DNA from: Phycisphaerae bacterium
GTDB lineage: Bacteria > Planctomycetota > Phycisphaerae > UBA1845
Length of the DNA: 6,175 nucleotides
Assembly (NCBI GenBank): GCA_028277545.1
Contig: JANQGB010001118.1
Coordinates: 1 to 6,175, forward strand
Reading direction: 5' to 3'
A program made the position numbers and the translations under genes. Shown here piece by piece: positions 1 to 5,392 of this stretch. The notes under the pieces are model-generated. The model worked only from the letters and a program-made list of their open reading frames with translations. It was not told the origin of the DNA and ran no database searches. Within the stretch, counting starts at the first letter, position 1. Each line of letters starts with the position of its first letter.

Positions 1-21
1 AGACTGGCCGGAGCGAGGCGT

Positions 22-657
22 ATGGCAGCGGATGCCGGATTTGGCGGGCTGGAACGCTTCTTGAAGAGCTTCGTCTTCAGCGCGCTCTGCGCGGTGGTCT
101 GGGGCTACTTCGGCGCTTCTCGCGCTCGCGCCTTAGTGCACGATTTCTCCTGGATGGAAGTCGTGTGGCTGGCGTACAACGTGACCATCTCGGCGTTGTT
201 TCTCGTGCGCTCCAGGCCATCGCAGTTGAGCATGAAGCCTGTGCACTGGCTGGTGGCACTGCTCACCTCGTTTTCGGGCCTGTTTTTTGCGCGCGGAGTC
301 GCGGGCGGTGCCACCTTGGTGCTCGTGGGAGACGTGCTCGTTCTGGTGGGGCTGGCCGGTAGCGGAACCGCCGCGGTCGCGCTGGGCCGTAATTACGACT
401 TTGTGCCCGCTCTGCGCGGCGTCAGCACCGGCTGGCTGTTTCGCTACATCCGTCATCCGATGTACGCCGCCTCGATCATCATCCGGCTGGGATACCTGAC
501 CACGCACCTGTCCGCGTACAACTGCGTCGTGTTTCTGATCATGGTCTGGCTCTATGACCAGCGCGCCGGGTTTGAGGAGCAGATCATGCGGAACGATCCT
601 CGGTATCGTGAATACGAGAACCGAGTCCGTTTCAGGTTCGTGCCCGGGTTGCGCTAA
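22..657 (+). CDS. Isoprenylcysteine carboxyl methyltransferase-like membrane protein
   Basis: This 211-residue protein looks like a member of the ICMT/phospholipid-methyltransferase family of membrane-embedded, SAM-dependent methyltransferases. What shows it is the C-terminal half: a GWLFRYIRHPMY segment (residues 137-148, with the family's R-H-P at 144-146), a hydrophobic stretch at about 150-175, then FEEQ (184-187) and the closing YREYENRVRFRFVPGL (195-210). In the family, the RHP motif and the distal E/R residues bind the cofactor. Hydrophobic stretches near residues 16-36, 46-64, 75-90 and 96-120 suggest about five membrane spans. The ATG at 22 follows GGAGCGAGG, a plausible ribosome site. 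The frame stays open to the window edge, so a start further upstream cannot be excluded. The substrate is unknown; bacterial members methylate varied lipids or small molecules and need not act on prenylated protein. The gene converges on the azoreductase gene and ends 7 bp before a palindromic repeat. Confidence 0.85.
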   Translation: MAADAGFGGLERFLKSFVFSALCAVVWGYFGASRARALVHDFSWMEVVWLAYNVTISALFLVRSRPSQLSMKPVHWLVALLTSFSGLFFARGVAGGATLVLVGDVLVLVGLAGSGTAAVALGRNYDFVPALRGVSTGWLFRYIRHPMYAASIIIRLGYLTTHLSAYNCVVFLIMVWLYDQRAGFEEQIMRNDPRYREYENRVRFRFVPGLR

Positions 658-664
658 GACCTGC

Positions 665-819
665 AAAGGGGTCAGGCTACTTTTTCCGGCCGGCTCGTGA
701 GAAGGGGAGCGATTTGACCGCCGTTCTCTGTATTGCGACCGGCCGTGGCGTGGCTTGGCGGCTGTGCCGGGTAGTTCTGGAGTCGGCTCGCGACGGGCGA
801 AAAGTAGCCTGACCCCTTT
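665..819. repeat. Palindromic repeat, copy 1, between convergent genes
   Basis: A perfect 20-bp inverted repeat, AAAGGGGTCAGGCTACTTTT at 665-684 and its exact reverse complement at 800-819, encloses a 115-bp interior. The same termini recur at 1696 onward/3305-3324 and at 5439-5458/5527-5546. The unit begins 7 bp after the methyltransferase stop codon and ends 16 bp before the azoreductase stop, a classic place for a REP- or MITE-like element between convergent genes. In RNA the arms would pair on either strand, so it may act as a bidirectional terminator or transcript end protector. That role is inferred. The interior contains no open reading frame that looks real. Confidence 0.85.
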
Positions 820-835
820 ACTCTCACAACCGATG

Positions 836-1519
836 CTATGGGCCACTGCGAGACAACCGATAGATCGGGCGTGCGTGAAGTTCAGCAACGAGTTGAATCA
901 CGCGTTTCCTCGCGTCGAACAAGGATTGCTCGTGACGCTTATCCTTGAATTCCTGATACTCGACGGCCACTTCGTTGATGTCGGACTCGGCTATACCCAG
1001 TAGCTGCATCGCGACGGTGCGGAGGTGCGCGTTCATGTGATTCCAGCCGTCACGAGGCCCGCCAGGAGCGAAGCCGAACTCCCCGCGCGACGAGAGTACT
1101 ACCAGTCGTTTGCCGACGAGGATCGATTGCAGGGGAAAGTCACCGCGAGCAAGATCAAACGAAAAAGTGCGCCCCACGCGCACCACCTGATCCACCCATG
1201 CTTTGAGGGCAGCGGGAAGCCCGTAGTTGTACATCGGTGCACCCATCACAATGAGATCCGAGGTCAGGAGTTCGTCGATCATCTCATCCGATACGGCAAG
1301 CGCTTGGCTCATCCTCGAGGTGCGTTCTTCTGGATCGATGAACGCGGCCGCGATCCATTCTTCCGATACCGGCGGCGGCGGATTCGTGCCCAGGTCGCGT
1401 CGGATGATTCGCGCATCGGGATCATGTGACTTCCAGGTCTCAACGAATAGTGCACTGAGCATGCGCGTCAATGAGCGTTGAGTTCGCGCACTCGAATCAA
1501 TATGCAAGAGAGTTGTCAT
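836..1519 (-). CDS. azoR: FMN-dependent NADH-azoreductase / NAD(P)H-dependent oxidoreductase
   Basis: A 227-residue flavodoxin-like-fold enzyme of the AzoR/quinone-reductase family, a cytosolic FMN protein that reduces quinones and azo compounds with two electrons from NAD(P)H. Diagnostic stretches are the N-terminal HIDSSARTQRSLTR (6-19, phosphate-binding loop of FMN), APMYNYGLPAALKAWVDQVV (94-113, the family's central flavin-contact motif), VGRTF (115-119) and VLSSRGEFGF (141-150, near the flavin ring). It is somewhat longer than the usual roughly 200 residues; the extra length includes a C-terminal tail (ARPIYRLSRSGP). The ATG at 1519 has AAGGAAGG nine bases upstream. The 3' remnant of an AhpD/carboxymuconolactone-decarboxylase-like gene ends 18 bp before it on the same strand, so the two were probably co-transcribed; the disruption of that gene may have removed the original promoter. 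The true substrate cannot be read from sequence. Confidence 0.88.
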   Translation of the reverse strand: MTTLLHIDSSARTQRSLTRMLSALFVETWKSHDPDARIIRRDLGTNPPPPVSEEWIAAAFIDPEERTSRMSQALAVSDEMIDELLTSDLIVMGAPMYNYGLPAALKAWVDQVVRVGRTFSFDLARGDFPLQSILVGKRLVVLSSRGEFGFAPGGPRDGWNHMNAHLRTVAMQLLGIAESDINEVAVEYQEFKDKRHEQSLFDARKRVIQLVAELHARPIYRLSRSGP

Positions 1520-1537
1520 GGCGGAATACCTTCCTTT

Positions 1538-1693
1538 CTAGTCGGATATTGCGGATGAGTCCGAGGCTGGTGGCTCGTACCGCCCCGGTTCCGGCCGAAA
1601 CAAGATCGCCATACGGTTCCAGGCGTTTATCAGTGAAGCGACCCAAGACAGGTCCACCAACTCCTTACCGATGAAATGGGCGCGTACGGCACA
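1538..1693 (-). pseudogene. 3' remnant of a carboxymuconolactone decarboxylase/AhpD-like gene
   Basis: On the - strand an open frame ends with TAG at 1540-1538 and encodes a C-terminal stretch that includes GKELVDLSWVASLINAWNRM and then ILFRPEPGRYEPP. The pattern of helix, then I-N-x-W-N-R, then a short R-x-x-P-G-x-Y-x-P tail is typical of the end of CMD-domain proteins, the AhpD-like peroxidase/decarboxylase superfamily. No start codon or upstream domain exists: the frame hits a stop as soon as it is read back into the palindromic repeat at 1696. The expected N-terminal part, with its CxxC active-site region, is not on the far side of the IS either, so sequence has been lost or moved. Spacing and strand suggest it was the first gene of an operon with azoR. 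The fragment is too short for the identification to be certain. Confidence 0.7.
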
Positions 1694-1695
1694 AA

Positions 1696-1710
1696 AAAGG
1701 GGTCAGGCTA
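1696..1710 (+). repeat. Palindromic repeat, copy 2, left arm (cut by the IS)
   Basis: The 15 bases AAAGGGGTCAGGCTA are the outer three quarters of the 20-bp arm found in copies 1 and 3. The arm stops abruptly where the inverted repeat of the IS4-like element begins. Its continuation, starting with CTTTT, is found on the other side of the IS at 3254. The last 11 bases (1700-1710) are one copy of the target-site duplication. Confidence 0.85.
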
Positions 1711-1723
1711 GAATGGCATGAAG

Positions 1724-3112
1724 CTAACGCGCGTCCGGGTCACCGTGGCGCCGGTAGTAGGCTCTTGGTTTTGTCAGCAGGCTGTACGGTTTGGGTCTCC
1801 GTTTGACGCGTCGTGGCTCCACTCGATCGGGGCGATGCGGCAACATGTCGCGGGCGACGCATCTCAACAGGTGTGCGACCAGTGCAATGGCCGAGGGCCG
1901 TCCGGTGGCCTGCATCAGCAAAGCGAAGACCGGCCGCAGCCGGTGCAGGGTTCCGGTGAAGCTGAGCCGATGCAGATCCCGGCCGTGCCGCCGGGCGGCC
2001 TGCCACATGATCAGGCGAATGAGATTGTACATCAGCAGGTGCATGGCGATCTCTTTGCGCACCACGTCTTCGTCCTGGCCCCGCAGAATGTCCATGCCCA
2101 GGTGAGTTTTCAGGCTGCGCAGATTCAGTTCCACCGTCCAGCGGTCCCGGTAGAGGGCCCGAATCTCGTCGGCCGGTGTCTCAACCGGATCGAGCAGCGT
2201 GGTGACCACGTTGATGGTCTGGCTGCGGAAACCGCGGGACCCCACGGTGATGCGAATCAAGCGGACTTGCAGCGTTTCGGGCAGCGTCTCGAAGTCCCGG
2301 CGACTCACGCCGACGGATGGCACCCACCGGTCGGGGCGGTCCCAGGTCATCAGTCGGTCATCTTTTCCCAGGCGCTTCCCCTTGCGGAAATCGGCCTTGC
2401 GCTTCTGATGCAGGCGAAAGACGCCGTAAACGCCCCGACCCTGAAGCCGGGCCAGATCCACGTAGGAACCGTAGGCCCGATCGGCCAGGACCACGTCACC
2501 GCGTTGGAAATGGTGCCACAGGCCTCGAAACAACGACACTTCGTGGGGCCTGATAGTGTCTATGGCCAGGTCGATGATCGCCCCGGTGGTCCAGCAGAAC
2601 AGGCTCACGATCTGGGCCACGGGGAAGCCGCAACCGGGTTTCTGGCCAGAGGGCTGGGGGAAGGCCGCCTGCAACTCGGGCGTGTCCGACATGCTGACGC
2701 TGGACCCATCGGCAACCCATGTCCGCCGGCCCAGCCAGCCGGTGGAAGGCGTGACCAGGTCGCGCATGCCTTCCACGGTTCGGTTCAGCATGCTCTTGAG
2801 CACCTCGATCGGCAATCGTTTACGGGCCTGGCAATAAGCTGTTGGATCGCAGGAAGGCAGGTCAAGCTCACCCCGGGCGGCCAACTGAACCAGGACAGCC
2901 GTTACCGCGGCCCGGAGCGTCTTCTCGGCGCTCAGCACTTGCAGAAAGAACGCCATCACCGTGGTGGCCGGCGACCAGAAGGACTGTCGCCACTTGTGGT
3001 TGCTCTCCCGGCAGGACAGTTCGACGGCCTCCGGCGAGAGAGCCTCGGCCACAGTCGGATTGTTGAACAGTTCGGTGTTGACCAGAGCCTTCCAGGGCGG
3101 GATAGTAGCCAT
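1724..3112 (-). CDS. IS4-family DDE transposase
   Basis: This 462-residue protein catalyses cut-and-paste transposition of the surrounding element. The catalytic triad can be placed as D135 (WVADGSS), D211 (VVLADRAYGSY) and E328. E328 lies in the IS4 signature Y-(2)-R-(3)-E-(6)-K, seen as Y321, R324, E328 and K335. The insertion of about 115 residues between the second D and E, rich in beta structure, also fits IS4. Residues 91-101 (TAYCQARKRLP) match the conserved N-terminal motif of the family. The C-terminus is very basic. The ATG at 3112 is set by a strong AAAGGAGG six bases upstream. All key residues are present and the frame is uninterrupted, so the enzyme is probably active. Confidence 0.95.
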   Translation of the reverse strand: MATIPPWKALVNTELFNNPTVAEALSPEAVELSCRESNHKWRQSFWSPATTVMAFFLQVLSAEKTLRAAVTAVLVQLAARGELDLPSCDPTAYCQARKRLPIEVLKSMLNRTVEGMRDLVTPSTGWLGRRTWVADGSSVSMSDTPELQAAFPQPSGQKPGCGFPVAQIVSLFCWTTGAIIDLAIDTIRPHEVSLFRGLWHHFQRGDVVLADRAYGSYVDLARLQGRGVYGVFRLHQKRKADFRKGKRLGKDDRLMTWDRPDRWVPSVGVSRRDFETLPETLQVRLIRITVGSRGFRSQTINVVTTLLDPVETPADEIRALYRDRWTVELNLRSLKTHLGMDILRGQDEDVVRKEIAMHLLMYNLIRLIMWQAARRHGRDLHRLSFTGTLHRLRPVFALLMQATGRPSAIALVAHLLRCVARDMLPHRPDRVEPRRVKRRPKPYSLLTKPRAYYRRHGDPDAR

Positions 3113-3116
3113 CCGT

Positions 3117-3166
3117 GGCCTCCTTTTGTTGATGCGGTCAATCCACCAACATCATGAAGGGAGGCC
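3117..3166 (-). promoter_or_regulatory. Hairpin covering the transposase ribosome binding site
   Basis: In the transposase mRNA, GGCCTCC (3166-3160) can pair with GGAGGCC (3123-3117), which contains most of the Shine-Dalgarno sequence AAAGGAGG (3126-3119). A second short helix (CATCA/TGATG, about 3150-3154 and 3130-3134) closes it further in. Several insertion sequences, IS10 and IS50 among them, are known to hide the transposase ribosome site in transcripts that enter from outside. Here the pairing is visible, but the function is inferred because I could not place the internal promoter relative to the hairpin. Confidence 0.5.
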
Positions 3167-3253
3167 GCTCTTCGCGCAAGTGTTCATAAGTGCGCTAAGT
3201 AAAATGACTTACGTCAACCGGTCCCTTGGCTTCATGCCATTCGGGTCAGGCTA

Positions 3254-3324
3254 CTTTTCCTGCCGGGCCACCGGTCGGCCTGTGCGCGGCAAGGGCCCGG
3301 CGAGAAAAGTAGCCTCACCCCCTT
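3254..3324 (+). repeat. Palindromic repeat, copy 2, remainder
   Basis: After the IS, the rest of copy 2 runs from CTTTT at 3254 to the right arm at 3305-3324, AAAAGTAGCCTCACCCCCTT, which differs from the other copies at two of 20 positions. The interior (3259-3304) has its own 8-bp inverted repeat GCCGGGCC/GGCCCGGC at 3262-3269 and 3294-3301, so the whole unit can fold almost end to end. Without the IS the copy would be about 86 bp. It is followed by an 11-bp tandem duplication, CCCTTAAACAA at 3320-3330 and 3331-3341. Confidence 0.8.
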
Positions 3325-3333
3325 AAACAACCC

Positions 3334-3453
3334 TTAAACAACGGCCTCAAGCGCTTGTTCTAGCAAACGTTGCGCGCCGTCGCGCAGAACCTTGGTCAGC
3401 ACGTCGCCACTCGGCCCTGGCATCGTCGTCGTGGCTTGGGTATCCTCGCACAT
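3334..3453 (-). pseudogene. N-terminal fragment of an IS256-like transposase
   Basis: The frame starts at ATG 3453, with GAGGAG seven bases upstream, and encodes only 39 residues. The second half, PGPSGDVLTKVLRDGAQRLL and then EQALEA, closely resembles the opening helix of IS256 (mutator-like) transposases, which normally continues as EVA/EVEEFL. Here the frame ends two codons later at a TAA formed next to the tandem CCCTTAAACAA repeats. The rest of the transposase, with its DDE domain, is missing, so this cannot be functional. About 100 bp of leader sequence up to about 3557 probably belongs to the same element. The family call rests on a short match. Confidence 0.6.
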
Positions 3454-3524
3454 CGGCGTACTCCTCTGCCCAACGTGGGCGGCTCGGAACCTCTCAAGAT
3501 CCCGAGAGTACGCCGCCTTTTTTT
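3454..3524 (+). terminator. Possible terminator-like stem with T run
   Basis: A 10-bp perfect inverted repeat, CGGCGTACTC at 3454-3463 and GAGTACGCCG at 3506-3515, is followed after two bases by seven T residues (3518-3524) on the + strand. The loop is long (42 nt) and has its own short hairpin (GCCCAACGTGGGC, 3468-3480). It may end transcription running rightward, against the IS256-like transposase fragment, or simply be part of that element's subterminal sequence. The long loop keeps confidence low. Confidence 0.3.
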
Positions 3525-3542
3525 ATCCCGCCATCAACGAAA

Positions 3543-3773
3543 TTAGGGTATGGCTCCATCCTGGCGCACGAAGGCGAAGCCCTCCGGCAGCCGCTGGGCC
3601 ACGGCCTCGTCGATGTACTGCGTTCCGGGATAGATCTGCCGCACCACGTTCTCAGATCCGTCCAGCACCTCGATGACCTGGTTCTGGTCATGATAGTATA
3701 ACTCCGTGCCGTCCAGAGTGAATACGTTCCGGTCCCCGGCCAGAATGCGGACAGGCAGGTGTCGGCGACTCAC
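3543..3773 (-). pseudogene. Fragment of an Rhs/YD-repeat protein gene
   Basis: Residues in this 76-codon frame, including ELYYHDQNQVIEVLDGSENV, then GTQYIDEAVA and FAFVRQD, follow the pattern of Rhs/YD-repeat shells: Y-x-Y/H-D, then V-I-E, a G-N/E-V turn, and G-x-x-Y-I-D-E. These large surface or secreted proteins carry dozens of such strands, so this is only two or three of them. Homology appears to stop after the D encoded at 3558-3560. The last four codons and the TAA belong to the adjoining IS256-like sequence, which suggests an insertion junction at about 3557. The 5' side runs into a strong hairpin at 3754, so the ATG at 3773 is probably accidental. No ribosome site is evident. It is a non-functional relic. 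Confidence 0.65.
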
Positions 3774-3800
3774 CGCGATTGTTCGTCGCCGACATCTGCC
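3754..3800. repeat. Strong palindromic hairpin, 16-bp arms
   Basis: GGCAGGTGTCGGCGAC at 3754-3769 and GTCGCCGACATCTGCC at 3785-3800 are inverted copies differing at one position, which is a G-U pair in RNA read from the + strand. They enclose a 15-nt loop. No T run follows on either strand, so it is not a standard intrinsic terminator. It is unrelated in sequence to the 20-bp repeat family. It may be a REP-like element or a recombination scar at the edge of the Rhs fragment. Confidence 0.65.
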
Positions 3801-3906
3801 GGGTTGGACGACACGCCGGCCGGGGCATCAGGGGCCGTCCTGGCGCTCGGGGACGCGTCGCGTTTTGCTACGCCGGAATCACGCCGGCTGCTTAGCGTTG
3901 GGGGAG
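3801..3906. other. Intergenic sequence with no recognisable gene
   Basis: About 100 bp after the stop codon of the START-domain gene. The only structure I see is a weak inverted repeat (GCCGG/CCGGC, 3872-3876 and 3884-3888), which could help end the leftward transcript. A - strand frame of about 32 codons crosses the stretch but has no convincing start or family resemblance. Together with 3325-3800 it forms a long zone without an intact gene. Confidence 0.4.
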
Positions 3907-4407
3907 TCAGTCCGCCAACTCGCCGGTCTGAACGAAGTGATCGAGCGAGTCGAATATGTCAAAGAATCGTTCTCTCATGCTCTCGGCCTCGGCCACAATC
4001 CCGTTGCCCTGTTCGGTGAGTGCCGAGAGGGTCTCGACCCAGGTGGCCGTCACCGTGCCGTCGGGGTTCTCCGAGAGGTTCGCTTCAAAGATAGCGCAGA
4101 AATCGGCGGATACGCGCGTATAGGCGATCGCCCTGCCGGGTTCGTAGCGGGTACAGACCCACACTTCCTCCGGGCCGAAGAAGGTGGTCTTGAATACGGC
4201 ATCGTACTCCGCATAGCCGGACTTCGAATGGAGCAACTCACACTTCCAGCCGGGAAGCCAGTCGTACTCGGTTGTCGGACAGAGCTGTCTGAGCAGAATC
4301 TCCGGCGACGTATTGAACGTCCTCTGAAACGTGATAGTGGTTCTTCGCAGCGGCCTGTCGCTTTCAAGCCAGCTTCCTACGAATCGGTCGGACCTCACTG
4401 TGTTCAT
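3907..4407 (-). CDS. START-like/SRPBCC domain protein
   Basis: A 166-residue soluble protein that looks like the SRPBCC (START/Bet v1/polyketide-cyclase-like) fold: an opening strand TITFQRTFNTSPEILLRQLC (24-43, strand plus short helices), a run of alternating strands with VWVCTRYEPGRAIAYTRVS (82-100) and the GTVTATWVETLSAL strand (117-130), and a long C-terminal helix (about 135-158, AEAESMRERFFDIFDSLDHF). This fold forms a deep hydrophobic pocket and is used for ligand binding, for cyclase or hydratase reactions and for lipid transfer. No signal peptide or catalytic motif pins down which. The ATG at 4407 has AAGGAA seven bases upstream. It lies 89 bp downstream of the cupin gene on the same strand, so it is probably the last gene of the marR-cupin module. 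The fold is inferred from pattern alone. Confidence 0.7.
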   Translation of the reverse strand: MNTVRSDRFVGSWLESDRPLRRTTITFQRTFNTSPEILLRQLCPTTEYDWLPGWKCELLHSKSGYAEYDAVFKTTFFGPEEVWVCTRYEPGRAIAYTRVSADFCAIFEANLSENPDGTVTATWVETLSALTEQGNGIVAEAESMRERFFDIFDSLDHFVQTGELAD

Positions 4408-4444
4408 CTCATCGTTCCTTCATCAGCCAAATCCCGATATACCC

Positions 4445-4470
4445 ACAGGCACTATGCCCGTAGTCCCTGT
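4445..4470. promoter_or_regulatory. Inverted repeat between the cupin and START-domain genes
   Basis: ACAGGCACTA (4445-4454) and TAGTCCCTGT (4461-4470) are inverted repeats with nine of ten positions matching and a 6-nt loop. There is no T run, so it does not look like an intrinsic terminator. It could be a protein-binding site for a second promoter in front of the START-domain gene, or an mRNA hairpin that sets relative expression of the two genes. It does not resemble the MarR operators at 4884 and 5393. Confidence 0.45.
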
Positions 4471-4496
4471 TCTCCGAGTGACGCAGCTGTCTTGCC

Positions 4497-4844
4497 TCAA
4501 GCGATGTACGGATAGAAGACGTTGTAAGCGAGCAGATCCTCCTCAACGCCATACGGTTGGTGTGTCACGCCGCTGGGAATTCGCAGGAAGGCCCCCCTGG
4601 CCATTGAAACCGCCCCTGCGCCGTCGATCTGCATCGTTGCCTTGCCGCGCAGGACGTAGATGATCTCTTCACAGCGATGGCTGTGCGATTCGACGAACGT
4701 TCCGGCCGGCAGTCGGGTGAGCATGCAGGTCAGCCCGGCACCGTCGCCCTGGTGCGAGAGCAGGCAGGTCGCCTCCGCGCCGACGACTCTGGGATGTGGC
4801 TCCCAACGGCGGTCTGCCGGTTGAATGATCTTCGGCTGTCTCAT
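4497..4844 (-). CDS. Small single-domain cupin protein
   Basis: A 115-residue protein made of one cupin beta-barrel. Motif 1, G(X)5HXH(X)3E(X)6G, is complete: G48, H54, H56, E60, G67. Motif 2, G(X)5PXG(X)2H, is also present: G84, P90, G92, H95. Thus all four usual metal ligands (H54, H56, E60, H95) are there; the final N of motif 2 is G. A metal-dependent role is therefore possible, for instance a dioxygenase, an isomerase or a ligand sensor. The substrate is unknown. The ATG at 4844 is preferred over an in-frame ATG 33 codons upstream (4943) because AAGGAG lies five bases before it and because the longer version would begin inside marR and run through the operator and promoter at 4884-4902. 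It follows marR by 91 bp and has its own promoter. Confidence 0.88.
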   Translation of the reverse strand: MRQPKIIQPADRRWEPHPRVVGAEATCLLSHQGDGAGLTCMLTRLPAGTFVESHSHRCEEIIYVLRGKATMQIDGAGAVSMARGAFLRIPSGVTHQPYGVEEDLLAYNVFYPYIA

Positions 4845-4849
4845 CGAAT

Positions 4850-4902
4850 CTCCTTCGCATCTGGCGGCTGTTAGCCGCAGTATGTGTATAGTATCTAAAC
4901 AC
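4850..4902 (-). promoter_or_regulatory. Cupin promoter, MarR operator and leader hairpin
   Basis: On the - strand the 19-bp imperfect palindrome GTGTTTAGATACTATACAC (4902-4884) has half sites GTGTTTAG and CTATACAC around a 3-bp centre. The -10 candidate TATACA (4890-4885) occupies positions 13-18 of the palindrome, exactly where the marR -10 sits in its own operator. The -35 is weak (TTGGAC or a T-rich hexamer at about 4906-4915). A start near 4878 would give a leader of about 34 nt that opens with the perfect hairpin GCGGCT-AAC-AGCCGC (4878-4864), followed by AAGGAG (4855-4850). Repressor binding would cover the -10. This is inferred from position and from similarity with the marR site. Confidence 0.7.
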
Positions 4903-4935
4903 GGCGTCCAAAAAAACCTCCAGCTGGGCGCGAAC

Positions 4936-5385
4936 TTATCCAATTTGCCCCAGTACCCTCTCAGCTTCCTGCAGAAATCTTTGCACGGCGGCCTTCTCCT
5001 TCGCGGTGAAGCCCTTGAGGTACTCGTGGTGCTTCCTGATCAGCTCGCCGGCGCGACGGCTGTAATACCTGAAGGCCTCGGCACCGAAGGGCGTGAAGCT
5101 GAGCGTTAACTGGTTCTTGTTGTTCGGATCCTTCGTCTTGACCAGCACTCCCTTGCCTTCGAGTCGCGACAGGGTCTGCGAAACAGCGCCCTTGGTAATG
5201 CCAAGCTCATCGGCTATGTGTGTCGCGTTCGTCGCGATCTTCTCCTTCACGACAAGCAGTAGGTGAACCTCTGAGGGGTAGAACCTCACTCCTTTGAATT
5301 CAAAGAAGCTTCTCCTCTTCAGAGCAAGCACCTGGTTGATCAGTCTGTCGAACTGCTTCAGGACAGTCTCATTGGTCACCTTCAT
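4936..5385 (-). CDS. MarR-family transcriptional regulator
   Basis: This 149-residue protein has the winged-helix architecture of MarR repressors: an N-terminal dimerisation helix (about 3-25), a helix-turn-helix at about 53-79 (ATHIADELGITKGAVSQTLS, in which KGAVSQTLSRLEGKG is the recognition helix), a wing at 81-96 (LVKTKDPNNKNQLTLS), then long C-terminal helices (100-147) that complete the dimer. MarR dimers typically repress their own gene and neighbours and are released by small, often aromatic, ligands. I prefer ATG 5385 to the adjacent TTG 5388. No Shine-Dalgarno site is present; the promoter implies an almost leaderless message. The cupin and START-domain genes follow in the same direction, and the cupin promoter carries the same operator. 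The ligand is unknown. Confidence 0.92.
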   Translation of the reverse strand: MKVTNETVLKQFDRLINQVLALKRRSFFEFKGVRFYPSEVHLLLVVKEKIATNATHIADELGITKGAVSQTLSRLEGKGVLVKTKDPNNKNQLTLSFTPFGAEAFRYYSRRAGELIRKHHEYLKGFTAKEKAAVQRFLQEAERVLGQIG

Positions 5386-5392
5386 CAATTTC

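Larger units (their letters stand above)
1711..3242 (-). mobile_element. IS4-family insertion sequence, apparently complete
   Basis: The element is 1532 bp. Its ends are a perfect 14-bp inverted repeat, GAATGGCATGAAGC at 1711-1724 and the reverse complement at 3229-3242. It is flanked by an 11-bp direct repeat GGGTCAGGCTA at 1700-1710 and 3243-3253, within the 10-13 bp range known for the IS4 subgroup. A single transposase gene fills most of it; the stop codon overlaps the left inverted repeat. About 116 bp between the transposase start and the right end hold the promoter region and a hairpin that covers the ribosome site. Perfect termini, an exact target duplication and an intact frame suggest a recent insertion. 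It lies inside one arm of a palindromic repeat; removing the IS and one copy of the duplication restores that repeat. Confidence 0.95.

Noticed and set aside
133..888. A 251-codon - strand frame
   Set aside because: It is antisense to the methyltransferase and runs through a palindromic repeat into azoR; its composition is R/H/P-rich and it resembles no family.
1718..3157. A 479-codon open frame on the + strand
   Set aside because: It lies opposite the transposase, has no ribosome site and shows low-complexity H/Q/P/G-rich content typical of an antisense shadow; the - strand has the full DDE and Y-R-E-K signature.
3801..3906. A short - strand peptide of about 32 codons
   Set aside because: No convincing start codon, ribosome site or family resemblance; likely chance.
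3706..4515. A 269-codon + strand frame
   Set aside because: It is opposite the START-domain gene and crosses the hairpin at 3754-3800; no family pattern or ribosome site.
4845..4943. A longer cupin starting at ATG 4943
   Set aside because: The extension would cover the operator, -10 and leader hairpin and begin inside marR; the ATG at 4844 has a proper AAGGAG.
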